From Setoptus koraiensis (taxonomy: Eukaryota > Arthropoda): 64,000 nucleotides of DNA. The notes below the pieces were generated by a model. The model was not told where the DNA came from, did no database searches, and saw only the letters and a program-made list of their open reading frames with translations. Each line of letters starts with the position of its first letter. Position 1 is the stretch's first letter. This document shows, piece after piece, positions 22,802 through 34,000 of this stretch. The translations under genes and the position numbers were made by a program. Location of the stretch: the NCBI GenBank assembly GCA_048013815.1, contig CM106586.1, positions 1,240,001-1,304,000 on the forward strand. The letters are read 5' to 3'.

Positions 22802-22809
22802 TATATATT
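22802..22809 (-). promoter_or_regulatory. Probable TATA box of BAG gene
   Basis: On the minus strand the sequence reads AATATATAG. It lies about 200 bp upstream of the ATG at 22603 and just downstream of the heat-shock elements, the expected order for a heat-inducible promoter. Confidence 0.45.
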
Positions 22810-22822
22810 GCAATGAGCGAGC

Positions 22823-22842
22823 TTTCGCGATTTTTCTCGAAA
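22823..22842. promoter_or_regulatory. Heat-shock element 1 (four 5-bp modules)
   Basis: Four contiguous alternating modules tTTCg-cGAtt-tTTCt-cGAAa (nTTCn/nGAAn) with a single mismatch, the consensus binding site for trimeric HSF. It lies immediately upstream of the putative TATA box of the BAG gene. Confidence 0.65.
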
Positions 22843-22867
22843 TAGCCAGTGTGTTCGCGCCGTTCGC

Positions 22868-22882
22868 CGAACTTTCCAGATA
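22868..22882. promoter_or_regulatory. Heat-shock element 2 (three modules)
   Basis: cGAAc-tTTCc-aGAta, three contiguous modules with one mismatch, 25 bp further upstream of element 1. Confidence 0.55.
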
Positions 22883-24033
22883 AACAATGTATGTGTGTGC
22901 GTAGGTGAGTGTGCTACTCTGTGCCACACAATGTGCGCTTTTGCCATTGGCTTCTCTGTTACTTCTTTTTTTCTCCGCCAGGGGCGCGCAGAACTCGTTG
23001 GAGTGTACAGCGAGACCTACAGTGCTCAGTTGAATGAGACAACTGTGGACACTACTCAGCAGTTACCTAGCAGACAGGTTGTGGCGCTGCTACATTGTAC
23101 ATAACTGCACTCGTCGTAGTAGCGGCAGTTCACCACCGGCAGTTCACTCACACTGCTATCCACACTGCCTATGGAAATGCGCCGCCCCTCGCGTCTTTTT
23201 CTTGAACTACAGCCAGAGCCATTGGCAAATTGCCACACGGCACTATTTTATACTGTAGCCCTTGTTCCATTTTCTTCTGAATTGTCGTTCAACTCTTCTA
23301 GGGTCCCTCTCTTCTTCAAAAGGGTAGCTATCTTTTGTAACTAGATCACCTCAACGAACTTGAGCCAGAGAATGACCTCTGCCATTCGAAACAACATTTG
23401 AGGAAGCCTATCCCCGCTGGGAGAGGCTAGTTAGTCTTGTTAGTTGAGCAAAAGATACCTCATGCGATTGTTTGAACCCGTTGTGACAATTTGATCATTG
23501 CAACATCGGAATATCATTTGTTGTCTTGGTGAAAATGAAGCGCGAGATTTACTTGCTAATGAAATCAATGATTGCCATATTTACTACCGGAAGATAACTG
23601 CTTGCACACTCACGTGAGACGCCTTGCTTTCAGAAATTTTCATTCTCACTACGAATCTGATCGTCACCTAATTTTTTCTTTCTGTCAATCACTGTATGCT
23701 GCATGTCAGTATCTGCCACCCGGGAGCGCATTTAGATTTCTAGTGCCGGACATGGGTGGAAATGTGTAGAAAATTTTAATTATTTACGACCAGCACTACG
23801 TTGCGGAAAGTAATCAGAGGTGTCATGCGCTCTCATACGTCATTTCTTGTTACTCTCAATCAGCGGTATCCAAAAAGCTATGATTGTGTGATTCTCAATG
23901 CCACACCAAAGAGGTTCGCCTTGTAACTTGTTTGTGGATTTTTCTCCGATGTCGCAATTATTTGCAAAATTTTCATGTTGTGTCGGACTATCTGGATTTT
24001 CTCAAATTTAGCCACTGGACAAGGGCGATGCTT
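22883..24033. other. Spacer between BAG gene and the XPR1-like copy
   Basis: Noncoding, about 1.1 kb. Short open frames on both strands (22895-23258, 23572-23769) have no similarity I can recognise. Confidence 0.45.
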
Positions 24034-25915
24034 CTACCGGAATGCCCCGTTACTAAGGTATTCGTTTTCTACACGATAAAAGTTCCAGATGAAACGTCTG
24101 AATGTGATAGGAAAATAGATGAGAATGAATTCCCATTATCGATGGCTATTAACTTGAACTGCATCAACCGAATAAACAACACTAACCTGAATATCTCGCA
24201 TGGAGCCAATACAAGAGTAATGAGGTCAAGTGGTACAGAAGCAAATTCTGTCAGGCAAATACTGAAAAATGGACCAAACCTGATAATCACGTCTTGAACT
24301 ATGGCAACGTAATAATATTTTGTGGGATAAACAATTTCCCGACGCAGGAATTTATGCTCTCTGGGTGCTTCAGGATCAGCAAGACCCCAATCCATTGTTA
24401 CATCCCAGATAGACAAGTAACTGCAACTAATGACTGATGCTGCCAACCAACAGAAAAAGAATGGATTGTCCATTGAGCTGTTATGTGCAACTGATGTTGA
24501 CCGATTTCAATAACATTCGCATAAATGATGTAAATAGATGATGAAACAGTCAGTGAATGAATTAGTAGATCGGACTTGAGGGGGCCAATATTATATCTGC
24601 ACCAACCTTTTGTGTATTCAGTTAATGCTGAGAACAGAACAACAAACCAGATAGTTGCATATTTCCCGGCGTTCAACAAATGAGGTTTCACGCTGCGTCT
24701 GTTCTCATCGTAATGACGTCTAACACATTGAGCGAAACGCCACCAAGCCGCCAAACAGGCCACTATTGACCTGATAATAAGACCCTTTGGTTCTCTCACT
24801 AGACAGCGATCTAGATCTGTAAAATAGCCACAATTTGGTTGGGAGTAAAAATGTTCAATCAAATAAATAAAATATGAATCTTACATAAGTTTTGAGAACG
24901 AGAGAACTGAGAATTGATAGATCAAAAACAGAAATTAATATGATTAAACTTGACTTACTTTGGGTGTGCATTTCAATGATTAAATAATGAATAAGCATGA
25001 TAGAGAGAAAATGCAAGAATAAAAACATACTATATCTACATTCACCAATGGTGAAAACAGTTAATGATCAATTCCAAAGTGAACACAATCGACTATCATC
25101 AATGTTGACTCACCGGTATTCCCGTACAAGTCTGATGAGGTTAAATAAAAGCACGAGATGTATTCTATGTCGAGGAGTATGGGTACGAAACTGTTAAATT
25201 GGTCACCTAGCCATAACTCGCCAAATTTCACGCGATAAAACGGAGCGGAAATCATGCGGCCCTTTGAAAAGTGAACAGAAAGATGAATAATAGAAAACAA
25301 AGATTGGATATCAATGCAAAAGGCAACTAGTCCGATATATCAGATGTCTCTTTGAGTAAGTTATGCAATAGTTATTTTAGAGTTGAGCAATTGATTACTC
25401 ACTATGCAGGTGAGCAGCCAGACTCTGGCGCTGTAGTGGCACGTTTTCGTTGGATTCAATAAATACAATATCATCACCGAGTTCAAAATTAACGGATTTA
25501 TCAGGGGCGGAATTCCAATTGTTGACGACCACAAAAATAACAGTACTGAGGCGCACCACAATACTCCGAATGTAAACGATACCTCTAATAAGTCTTGCGC
25601 TCCTAAATGATCGCGGGGATCCAACTCAAATATGAGTACGTGATTGACGCCGTGCGCTCGCCAACCATAAATGTTGATGCCAACTAGAAAGATGAATATC
25701 ACAATAAATAACGAACTTCTGTACAATCGGAATACAATGCGCCAATCGTCGCTAGTCTGTTGAAATAATCCTGTCAATATAACGGCACATACAAGCATTA
25801 GGAAGGCCCCAGAAAAGAAGCCAACTCTGAATGCTGTCCAAGATCTCGATTTATCGTTTGGTGATGTCGAACAGGTAGGCTCCGAGTAATCGGTGACAAT
25901 TTCTTTCCCGACCAT
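24034..25915 (-). CDS. SPX-less XPR1-like protein (EXS domain only), 5 exons
   Basis: Exons are 25915-25403, 25261-25114, 24816-24607, 24490-24187 and 24097-24034. All introns are GT-AG and phases close exactly to a 412-aa protein. Exon lengths 148, 210, 304 mirror the full XPR1 gene next door (148, 207, 304). The EXS domain is the membrane part of the XPR1 phosphate exporter. Present are [80 protein letters not shown] and [16 protein letters not shown]. The SPX domain is replaced by about 30 unrelated residues (from MVGKEIVTDYSE), with an in-frame stop upstream of the ATG. The C-terminus stops after ..YLSNGAFR, before the usual ..[10 protein letters not shown]. It has no broken splice site or frame, so it is probably expressed. 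Confidence 0.75.
25396..25825. repeat. 430-bp tract identical to 29463-29892
   Basis: Base-for-base identity over 430 bp with the full XPR1 gene. It covers the 3' part of the first EXS exon, the exon's donor and a few intron bases. Flanking sequence on both sides is clearly diverged. Confidence 0.95.
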
Positions 25916-27665
25916 TTGATTGACTGGAATTGATTTGGTGTGAATCGGTTGGCTTCTCCAAAGTACGGTCAATGTCTATATACTTCGATCGAGTGGTTTG
26001 AACCACAATTTTGTGTTGTTCTCTATTCTGTTTAGTGATCTCTCCACTTTGAGTCAGAGATGTCGTGTCAAAAGATAAATTCTAATCGAAAAGTTTTTTG
26101 GTATAAGATATTCATGAGACAAAATCCCATCGTGGTGACAGATTCTGTCGGTTGAGTGTATTTTTGACTGCAGCAGAATTTCGCAAATCAACCATTCATT
26201 CAAGCTAGAAATTAAGTGGGACTAGCTGATGAAATTTATCTTCACCAACGATGACTAACTATTCTATCCTCCCTATCAAGAGTGAATTCTCTTCTAAACG
26301 GGTCAGTTCATAAAATAAGCATCGTCATTTTCCAAAACAGGTTGAAGTTTCTGAGCAACAAAGAACAAATCAACACATCGGATAACCATATTAAACTATG
26401 ACATAAATTTATACATTTATGAGATGAGCCAGCTAACTGGCAATCGATTCTCATGTAAGTCGAGTGTTATTTCGTTTGTGGTAAGCAAAGACAGAAAATG
26501 AAAAGATAATTATATTGTCAGGTCGAGTCTCAGCTGGGAGAACTGTCAGTCGTCGCTTGATAATCCATAATAATCTAGCAGAATTGTTTCATCATTTCAT
26601 TGACGTTAAACAACGTGATACAATCGTGTTATATGCATCCATATGTTAGAAATGCTATTTTGTGTACTCTTTTTTTGGAAATTTTCCGATTGAATCTATC
26701 CCGATGAAACTAGAAGGTATCAAACAACAAACAAAGAGCATAGGCCGTCTTATCCCAAAAAACACGACTGATTTGTTGTGGGTGCTAATCATTGGAAGCA
26801 CTCGCAATAGAATTCACCATTGGTGATATGCTCCGGCGTAAATGAGAGAGGGAGAGAAAGAGGGAAAAAAATCCACATATTTGATAATGTCAACCAAGTG
26901 TGGTTATCTTTCAAAAAGTTTCTCCGTCAACAAAATCACCAGCAAACCATTGATACAAAATAGCATTGGTCGCCTCGCTTTTATTCGCCTGATTGATTAG
27001 ACAATGAGAAAACTTGCTCCAGTTCCGTCCTGGTTTTCACTATTTTTATTTGATAATCGATTGACCAAATCAGGTAGTTTTTATCGATGGATTGATTTTT
27101 CTTCGGTTCACTCTGCCAAATGATTGTTCATGTGATCTCATAATGCTGCATGACCGATTAACTCAATTATTCTCCACAAAGATCTGTCTAAATGTATCTC
27201 TCACTGGTAAGGCCTAATGTATACTAGTTATTAACCAGTTGTTAGTCTCATTAATTTACAACAATTATGTTAAATTTTACAGTTTTTGGCATTTAAAAAA
27301 TGGGAAACTTTTCAATGAATTGTGAAATTGAACCATTTGCACACGGATAGTGGTTGTTTCGTGCGGCCCCCTCACGGCGAAGATTGTGTCTTGGATTAGA
27401 AGTGGCCGATCGCAACAAAAAGATACCCCCGTATCGTCTCGAATATCTGACGCTAATTTATAGTACAAAAATACAGTATCCTAAACATTGTGCATTGTTG
27501 TACGCATTATTTGTTAGTTCCGGCAATCGTAAGCTTGTCACCGTTGTGCAATTTATTCTCTAACTCGTCATCTTATCTAACAATTGCTTTTTATTTTAAA
27601 GTAACGAATTGAGTGTTAACTAAATTTAGCCTATTTCTAATGAATTGGTTCAATTTGTTTGTGTT
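25916..27665. other. Spacer between the two XPR1 genes
   Basis: About 1.75 kb without recognisable coding sequence. In particular I find no SPX-coding exon (no MKFAEHL or ILKKHDK equivalent) that could belong to the downstream copy. Confidence 0.55.
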
Positions 27666-30600
27666 CTACATTATCAACACAACAGAAGGGTCCATACTCT
27701 CCTCTAAGGCTTTCTTTCTGGATTTCTCGTCTAACATTCTCGACTTTATCTTGTTTCGGAACATGGACAACCCGTCTGGCTCATCCATCACTTTGAGGAT
27801 TCTATTTAATGAGCTGAGATTTATATTTTGGCCTGATATCGATATATCTCTGACTGCTCTGAATTCACCACAGTTATTGAGATGTTCGTTTTCCAAACGA
27901 TAGAAGTTCCAAATGAAACGCCTAAATATCAATGAGCGAATGATATCAACCGATGAACAAATTATTAGTAATGTGACACGCAATTTAAAAATGTCTTGAG
28001 ATCGGTCAAATTGTTTGAGTTTGCACTCACCTGAATATTTCGCATGGCGCTAGCACAAGTGTTATAAGATCGGGTGGTATGGCACCTACTTCTGTCAGAG
28101 AAACACTCAAAGTCCAACCGAATCTAAACACAAAGTCCTGTACCATGGCTATATAATAATACTTAGCCGGATAAACAATTTCCTCGCGCAAAAACATATA
28201 TTCTTTGGGCGCCTTTGGATCATTGAGGCCCCAATCCATTTTGACATCCCATATAAATGTGTAACAAGAACTGAAGACTAGCGATGTTATCCAGCAGAAA
28301 AAGAATGGATTGTCCGTGGAGCTGATATAATCATCTGAGCGAGTTATTTAGATGATGCATTTAAAATGAAAAAAAGACGATATAATCAGTTGCCAATTCA
28401 CATCAATCATAACTCTGAATTACGATCGACGGCAATTGGTACTTACCTTGAGTATACTCCGTCAGTGTTGAGAATAAAACAACCAACCAGACGGTCGCAT
28501 ATTTTCCGGCGTTCAACAAGTGGGGATTTGCGCGTCTATTCTCATCAAAATAACGTCTAACACATTGAGCAAAGCGCCACCAGGCCGGCAAACAAGCCAC
28601 TATTGACCTGATAATCAAATCTTTTGGTTCCCTAATCATACACCGGTCTACATCTATTGATGAATAAACATTTGATGGGATTGACATAAAAAGAATGGCT
28701 CATACAGAGTTAGTAAGAGTGGTTATCAAGTTGGAAAGTGCCTCTTGTAACATCTAAGATGTGTGAGTCTAATACTAAATTAAAACAAAGATAACAGTTT
28801 CAATCTATATTGAAGCGTTGATCTAGAGTGACATACTTACATGCATAACAATCAATATTAAACAATCAATTAATTAATGGGAGCAATTTAATGAGAGTGA
28901 CAAATCAAGATATTAATATACAAATAATAATGGTAAATAATTAAAAAAAACAAATTAGGAATTAAATTAACAAAATTAAGAATCAAATTAACAAAATCCA
29001 GAATAGATTTTTCGAAAGTTAATCTACTAGTGAGCAAACAACATAGGTCACAATCGGTGACTGAAATGTTCAGCAATCTAGATAAGCGATAAATACAGAT
29101 GCTATGCGAATGACATATGTACCGTTATCCATTATCTGATACTCCAGTGAACAATCAATGAGCAGTTTGTTATAAATATTGCCATTTCTGTTATTGCGTC
29201 TACTTACCGACGTTTCCATAAAGGTCCGATGAGGTCAAATAGAAGCACGAGGTATATTCCACGTCTAATAGAACGGGCACCAGACTGTTGACTTGATCAG
29301 CCAGCCAGAAATCGGCGAATCTCACTCGGTAGAAGGGTGCTGCCACAATTCGACCCTGCACATAAAAGAAAGTTGATTCAGAAAGAAAATTGATTTTTTT
29401 TTAAATTAGCACAAATAAATTAGCACAGATAAATTAGCGACAAAATAGCGATGTTAGATAGATACTCACTATGCAGGTGAGCAGCCAGACTCTGGCGCTG
29501 TAGTGGCACGTTTTCGTTGGATTCAATAAATACAATATCATCACCGAGTTCAAAATTAACGGATTTATCAGGGGCGGAATTCCAATTGTTGACGACCACA
29601 AAAATAACAGTACTGAGGCGCACCACAATACTCCGAATGTAAACGATACCTCTAATAAGTCTTGCGCTCCTAAATGATCGCGGGGATCCAACTCAAATAT
29701 GAGTACGTGATTGACGCCGTGCGCTCGCCAACCATAAATGTTGATGCCAACTAGAAAGATGAATATCACAATAAATAACGAACTTCTGTACAATCGGAAT
29801 ACAATGCGCCAATCGTCGCTAGTCTGTTGAAATAATCCTGTCAATATAACGGCACATACAAGCATTAGGAAGGCCCCAGAAAAGAAGCCAACCCTAAACA
29901 CCGTCCAAGGTTTTGGCGTGTCGTTCAAGGGTGGCACTCGCAATCGTTTCATTGCCCGTTGCCTGTCGCCGGCCTCTAAATGACAGGTGACAATATTTTC
30001 TGTTTCTTCCACCAGTTTATCGACATCTTTGTTTGTGTGAAAGAACGAACATTCAACGTGTTCATGGTGCCACCTTTTGCCTATTTCATTACCTAATAAT
30101 TTATCGTGTTTCTTAAGTATCTTTCTAAAGCCTGTGAAATTAAGCCTCTGATAGTTTTGTAGTAGCACTAGACTGAGATAGAATTCGCTAAAGGCCAATT
30201 TTAAATCATGTAATTTCTTTTTATCAATACCAGGTCTAACGGCCAACGGATGCATGTCCGAATAGGAGTGTGCTTTTATGAGACGTTGTTCATCTTTCTC
30301 TGATTTGTTGTTGCCACCGCCACTGTTGTTACCATTTCCGGATAATATTGCCACGTCCCAGGTTGATTTTGGAACAAAATTGCCCGTGATACTTTGGGTC
30401 TGTTGCTGCTGTTGCGGTTGGGGTGGAATAGGAAATTGTGGAAATGGTTGTTGTTGTTGTGGTTGCGTTTGTTCTAGTTGCTGCTGTTGTTCTAATTGAA
30501 ATTGTTGTTGTTGTGGCTGCTGCTGTTGTTGTTGTTGTTGTGTTTGCTGTTGTTGTTGTTGTTGCTGGAGCACAGAGTTACGTTGACGCAAATTGATTGT

Positions 30601-31017
30601 CGACACAAATGATGAACGTGTAAAAGGTGGAGGTATGTTGCTGAGATTGCCATGGTTGCCTTGGTGATGGAAAAGGGACGTCTTAGATTGTTGCTGATGT
30701 ATCAATTGCTGATGATGCTGTTGTTGTTGTAAGGCCAGCGCGTCCATTTCCTTTTTGAGAGCATCAAATTTCCTCTTGGCCTCTGCCAGTTTTTCTTCGT
30801 AAAAAACATTTATTTTGAATAGTTCTTTTTCGCAAAAGGCCAAAAAATCTTCATCGAATGCCCTAATCAATCTGACAATCTCCTGTGGGTCCGTTGTTTC
30901 AATGGTGGGTAAATTTTCAATGGCCTCATACAGCATTGTTTTCATGTCTTCGTATACGATATATTGGCGGCGCCATTCTGGCGTTATGTGCGCCAATAGG
31001 TGCTCTGCGAATTTCAT
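27666..31017 (-). CDS. XPR1: Phosphate exporter XPR1 (SPX-EXS), 5 exons
   Basis: Exons are 31017-29470, 29355-29208, 28653-28447, 28334-28031 and 27921-27666. Phases close to 820 aa (human 696). XPR1 exports inorganic phosphate at the plasma membrane and is gated by inositol pyrophosphates bound to its SPX domain. The SPX part begins [20 protein letters not shown], resumes at [19 protein letters not shown] and has the basic [13 protein letters not shown] helix that binds the ligand. Between the SPX halves (about residues 92-235) is a Gln-rich insert with several polyQ runs. The EXS part contains [58 protein letters not shown] and the near-invariant [18 protein letters not shown]. Part of exon 1 is identical to the neighbouring paralogue. 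Confidence 0.95.
29463..29892. repeat. 430-bp tract identical to 25396-25825
   Basis: Second copy of the identical tract, here in the 3' part of XPR1 exon 1, running through its splice donor. Confidence 0.95.
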
Positions 31018-34000
31018 TTTTGTTCGTTCGCTATGTGTTTAGTTGTTTGTTCCTTGGCTTGTTGTGTTTTTGTTTCTGTCTTTTATCTCCCCTCTATTAC
31101 CACTATTACTACTGCTACTACTGCTATTGTTCTGGTTTCCGTTGAAATCAATCAATTTATAAATGCTGATAAAATGGTAATGCAAGCTAATAAAATACTA
31201 TCATATACTCTGTGTAGTTGCGTATCTAAAATTTGTTTTTGTCTATCGATGGTCGTCTGGCAAAAATAGGTGTCTGTCTGGCATCAATGGGCGATAGTCA
31301 TCGAGGTGGCGCCATCATAACAACATTGATTATGATGACAACAATAACAACAATATTAATTATAATGATTATAATAATAACAACGAATAATATAAATTAG
31401 AATAATAAAATCATGTTAATTTGTAGCGATGGTTGTATCTAGTGTATCAATTGTCACAATGAGAGCGCGATTAGTGGTGGCTGGTTGGTTGGTTGATTGT
31501 TGCCGCGCCAATACAAATATACAAATAAACAAATGAGAGAGACACACACAACTAGACACACAAGGTGACTGCTCCATACTCTGATATATCACGGCCACTC
31601 GCTTGCTTGCTGGGCTGGCGTCGAGCCTTCCAGTCGCGAGCTGTGAGCTTAACCATTTTGCGACGACGACCTCGACAACGAGCTGGCTGCTGCTGTTTGC
31701 GTGTCAGTGTGTCACGTCGCCTAGTGAACAAGCCCAGCAAATTCTCCCACTCACAACATTTCCAGCTCGCAAGCTGCCAGTTACGTCAAAAACAGCAATC
31801 ACCTGGCAAGCTAGTGTTGCGAATGCGCCGGCGCTAGAGTCGCTGCTGCTGCTAATATCGCTATGTTCGCGCGAGCAGCAGCGACACCAGCGCCAAAGAC
31901 GATATTGCGTATATTGTGTGGTACACAAGCGAATGGGACACAGTTCTTGTGCACTTGATCATATGTTCGTCGTTGTTGGCCATGAGATCAGCAGCAGCGA
32001 CAACAACAACAACAACAACATAACAACATGGCAATGAAAATAAAAGAACAAGAAAATAAAATTAACTATTACTGTCCTAAATTGCTGCCGCTCTCTAGTT
32101 ACACAATCCACTAATAGCCTTTAGTGTAAATCTAATAGCGAGCTTCAATTCAATTCTCGTCGGTCTATAGTTAGCTAGCTCGCTCACTCATAAGTCACCA
32201 GTTAGTGGAGTAGCGACTTTGCTTGAACTTGAACCATTGCATGCTTACATCACGCCGTGTCACTCAATGCACATCTCATTGGATTTCCTTAATTTGCATA
32301 ATTCATTCTCCCTTCCTCTCGTTCGCTCTTTTTGTTCTTGCTGCTAATGGCTGAATGTGTGACTTCAATTTATCATAATATAATTATGATGCAAACAGTA
32401 ACAGTAGAGGTAAATTGTCACCTTTCAATTGACTCTGTCCAACGCATCTACATTTGAACGTTTACATTTTGCATTCAGCTGCCATAAGTGACTGTCAGCG
32501 ACTGGCCGGCCACCAGAAAAAACGCAACGTCTGCAACAGTGATCAATGCCGAGCTTAATTAACTTAATACTATTAACTTAACAGTCGCTTGCAATCATTT
32601 TGCATAATATAAGACAGTTAATTGCAATTAAGCAGAACATTATTGATATGTAAACAACAGTGTAGCATTGATACTTTCTATGACTGTGGGTGCATGCATT
32701 GTTTCCATAATGTCAAACATCGGACAAGGTGTTTTCTCGATGACGAAAATGACGGCAAAATATTTCTCTCTAAACACCTTTTGTCTGCCTCTTGAACGAC
32801 AATAATTTTTAGCCTCGCGACACAACTAACTTATATATCTGAAAACAAATGCCGAACGAAATCCTCTAAATCTACTAAATCTAAACTCTTGTTGAGCCAT
32901 TGTTTAAATTGCGATGACGACAACGACAACGACTACGACCACCACTACCACCACCGAAACAATTACAATTAATTCATTGGGCTTACCACTCAAGCAACTG
33001 AAAGCTATGATTTTCAGTCGGCTGTCAACATAACTGTAACATGTAGCCTCACATTAATTAATCAGCTCAAGCATGACACGGCTGTTTACATGTTTTGTGG
33101 CTTCCTTTTTCTACTCTAGTTTTGCTTTAATAGATTCTATTCCAGGAAACGATGCGCTGTTGTTGTAGCCGTTGTTGTTGTTGGTGTTGTTGTTGTTGTA
33201 GCCGTTGTTGTTGCTGTTGCTGCTAACAGTAATATTGCTGTTTTGACAGGTTGATCTGTTTACTGTCTGGTCTGTGGCTAGCAAGTGGAGTTTATCAATG
33301 AAACAAAAGTATTTTCGGTTGGTTCATTCTGATGAAATCAATGTCACGAGTTTGTTGTTGTTCTCCTTGATTTGTTGATCGCCGTGTTGCTAATGCGGAT
33401 GATCTAGGTATCGCGAACTCATATGATACAGTGACGTTGTTTAGCAGTCTAATTACAACAACATAAACGCAGATTTTTCGCTAATTAACAGCACTAACTT
33501 TTCTCATCTTTCGCACACGTAAACACATCATATTTTCATTTGTTTATGTTGTTGCTAATGTGTCTGGAATTGCAGCAATAGAAGGACTTTAAATTATCAA
33601 TAGAGGCAACTAGCTACATACAGATGATACTTTTGTTATACTAAATCACGGCTAAACAGTTCTCTAATATATATTTGATTCGCATTCACTCTTGTTGATC
33701 TTGCGAGCGACTACTTTAAATATGCAACTTGTTACAAACTTCAATAGCTATAGTCATTATGAGGTATTCATGCACTATTGTTTGCACAATTATTATGGGT
33801 TAAGGGATGGGCTTATAATGGTGGTGGGGTGATTTTGAGTAGACAAACTACGACAACAGTTGATGCTATTGGCAATTTACCTATCTACATGGAGTATAAA
33901 TAGAACGCTCTAATCTCTGGGATAATTCACAGTCACCTAATCACTTACAACAGGTAAACAAACAAAAAAGACTAGCCAAACTTTGACATCTTTTTTCTAT

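Noticed and set aside
22810-23260. Possible divergent gene upstream of the BAG gene
   Set aside because: Only short open frames without similarity. The region is better explained as the heat-inducible promoter and spacer.
23884-24297. 137-codon plus-strand open frame
   Set aside because: It is the antisense of exons 4-5 of the XPR1-like gene and has no features of its own.
31565-32037. Overlapping open frames (Ser/Arg/Leu-rich) upstream of XPR1
   Set aside because: Low-complexity sequence open on both strands, no recognisable domain. It more likely lies in the XPR1 5' flank.
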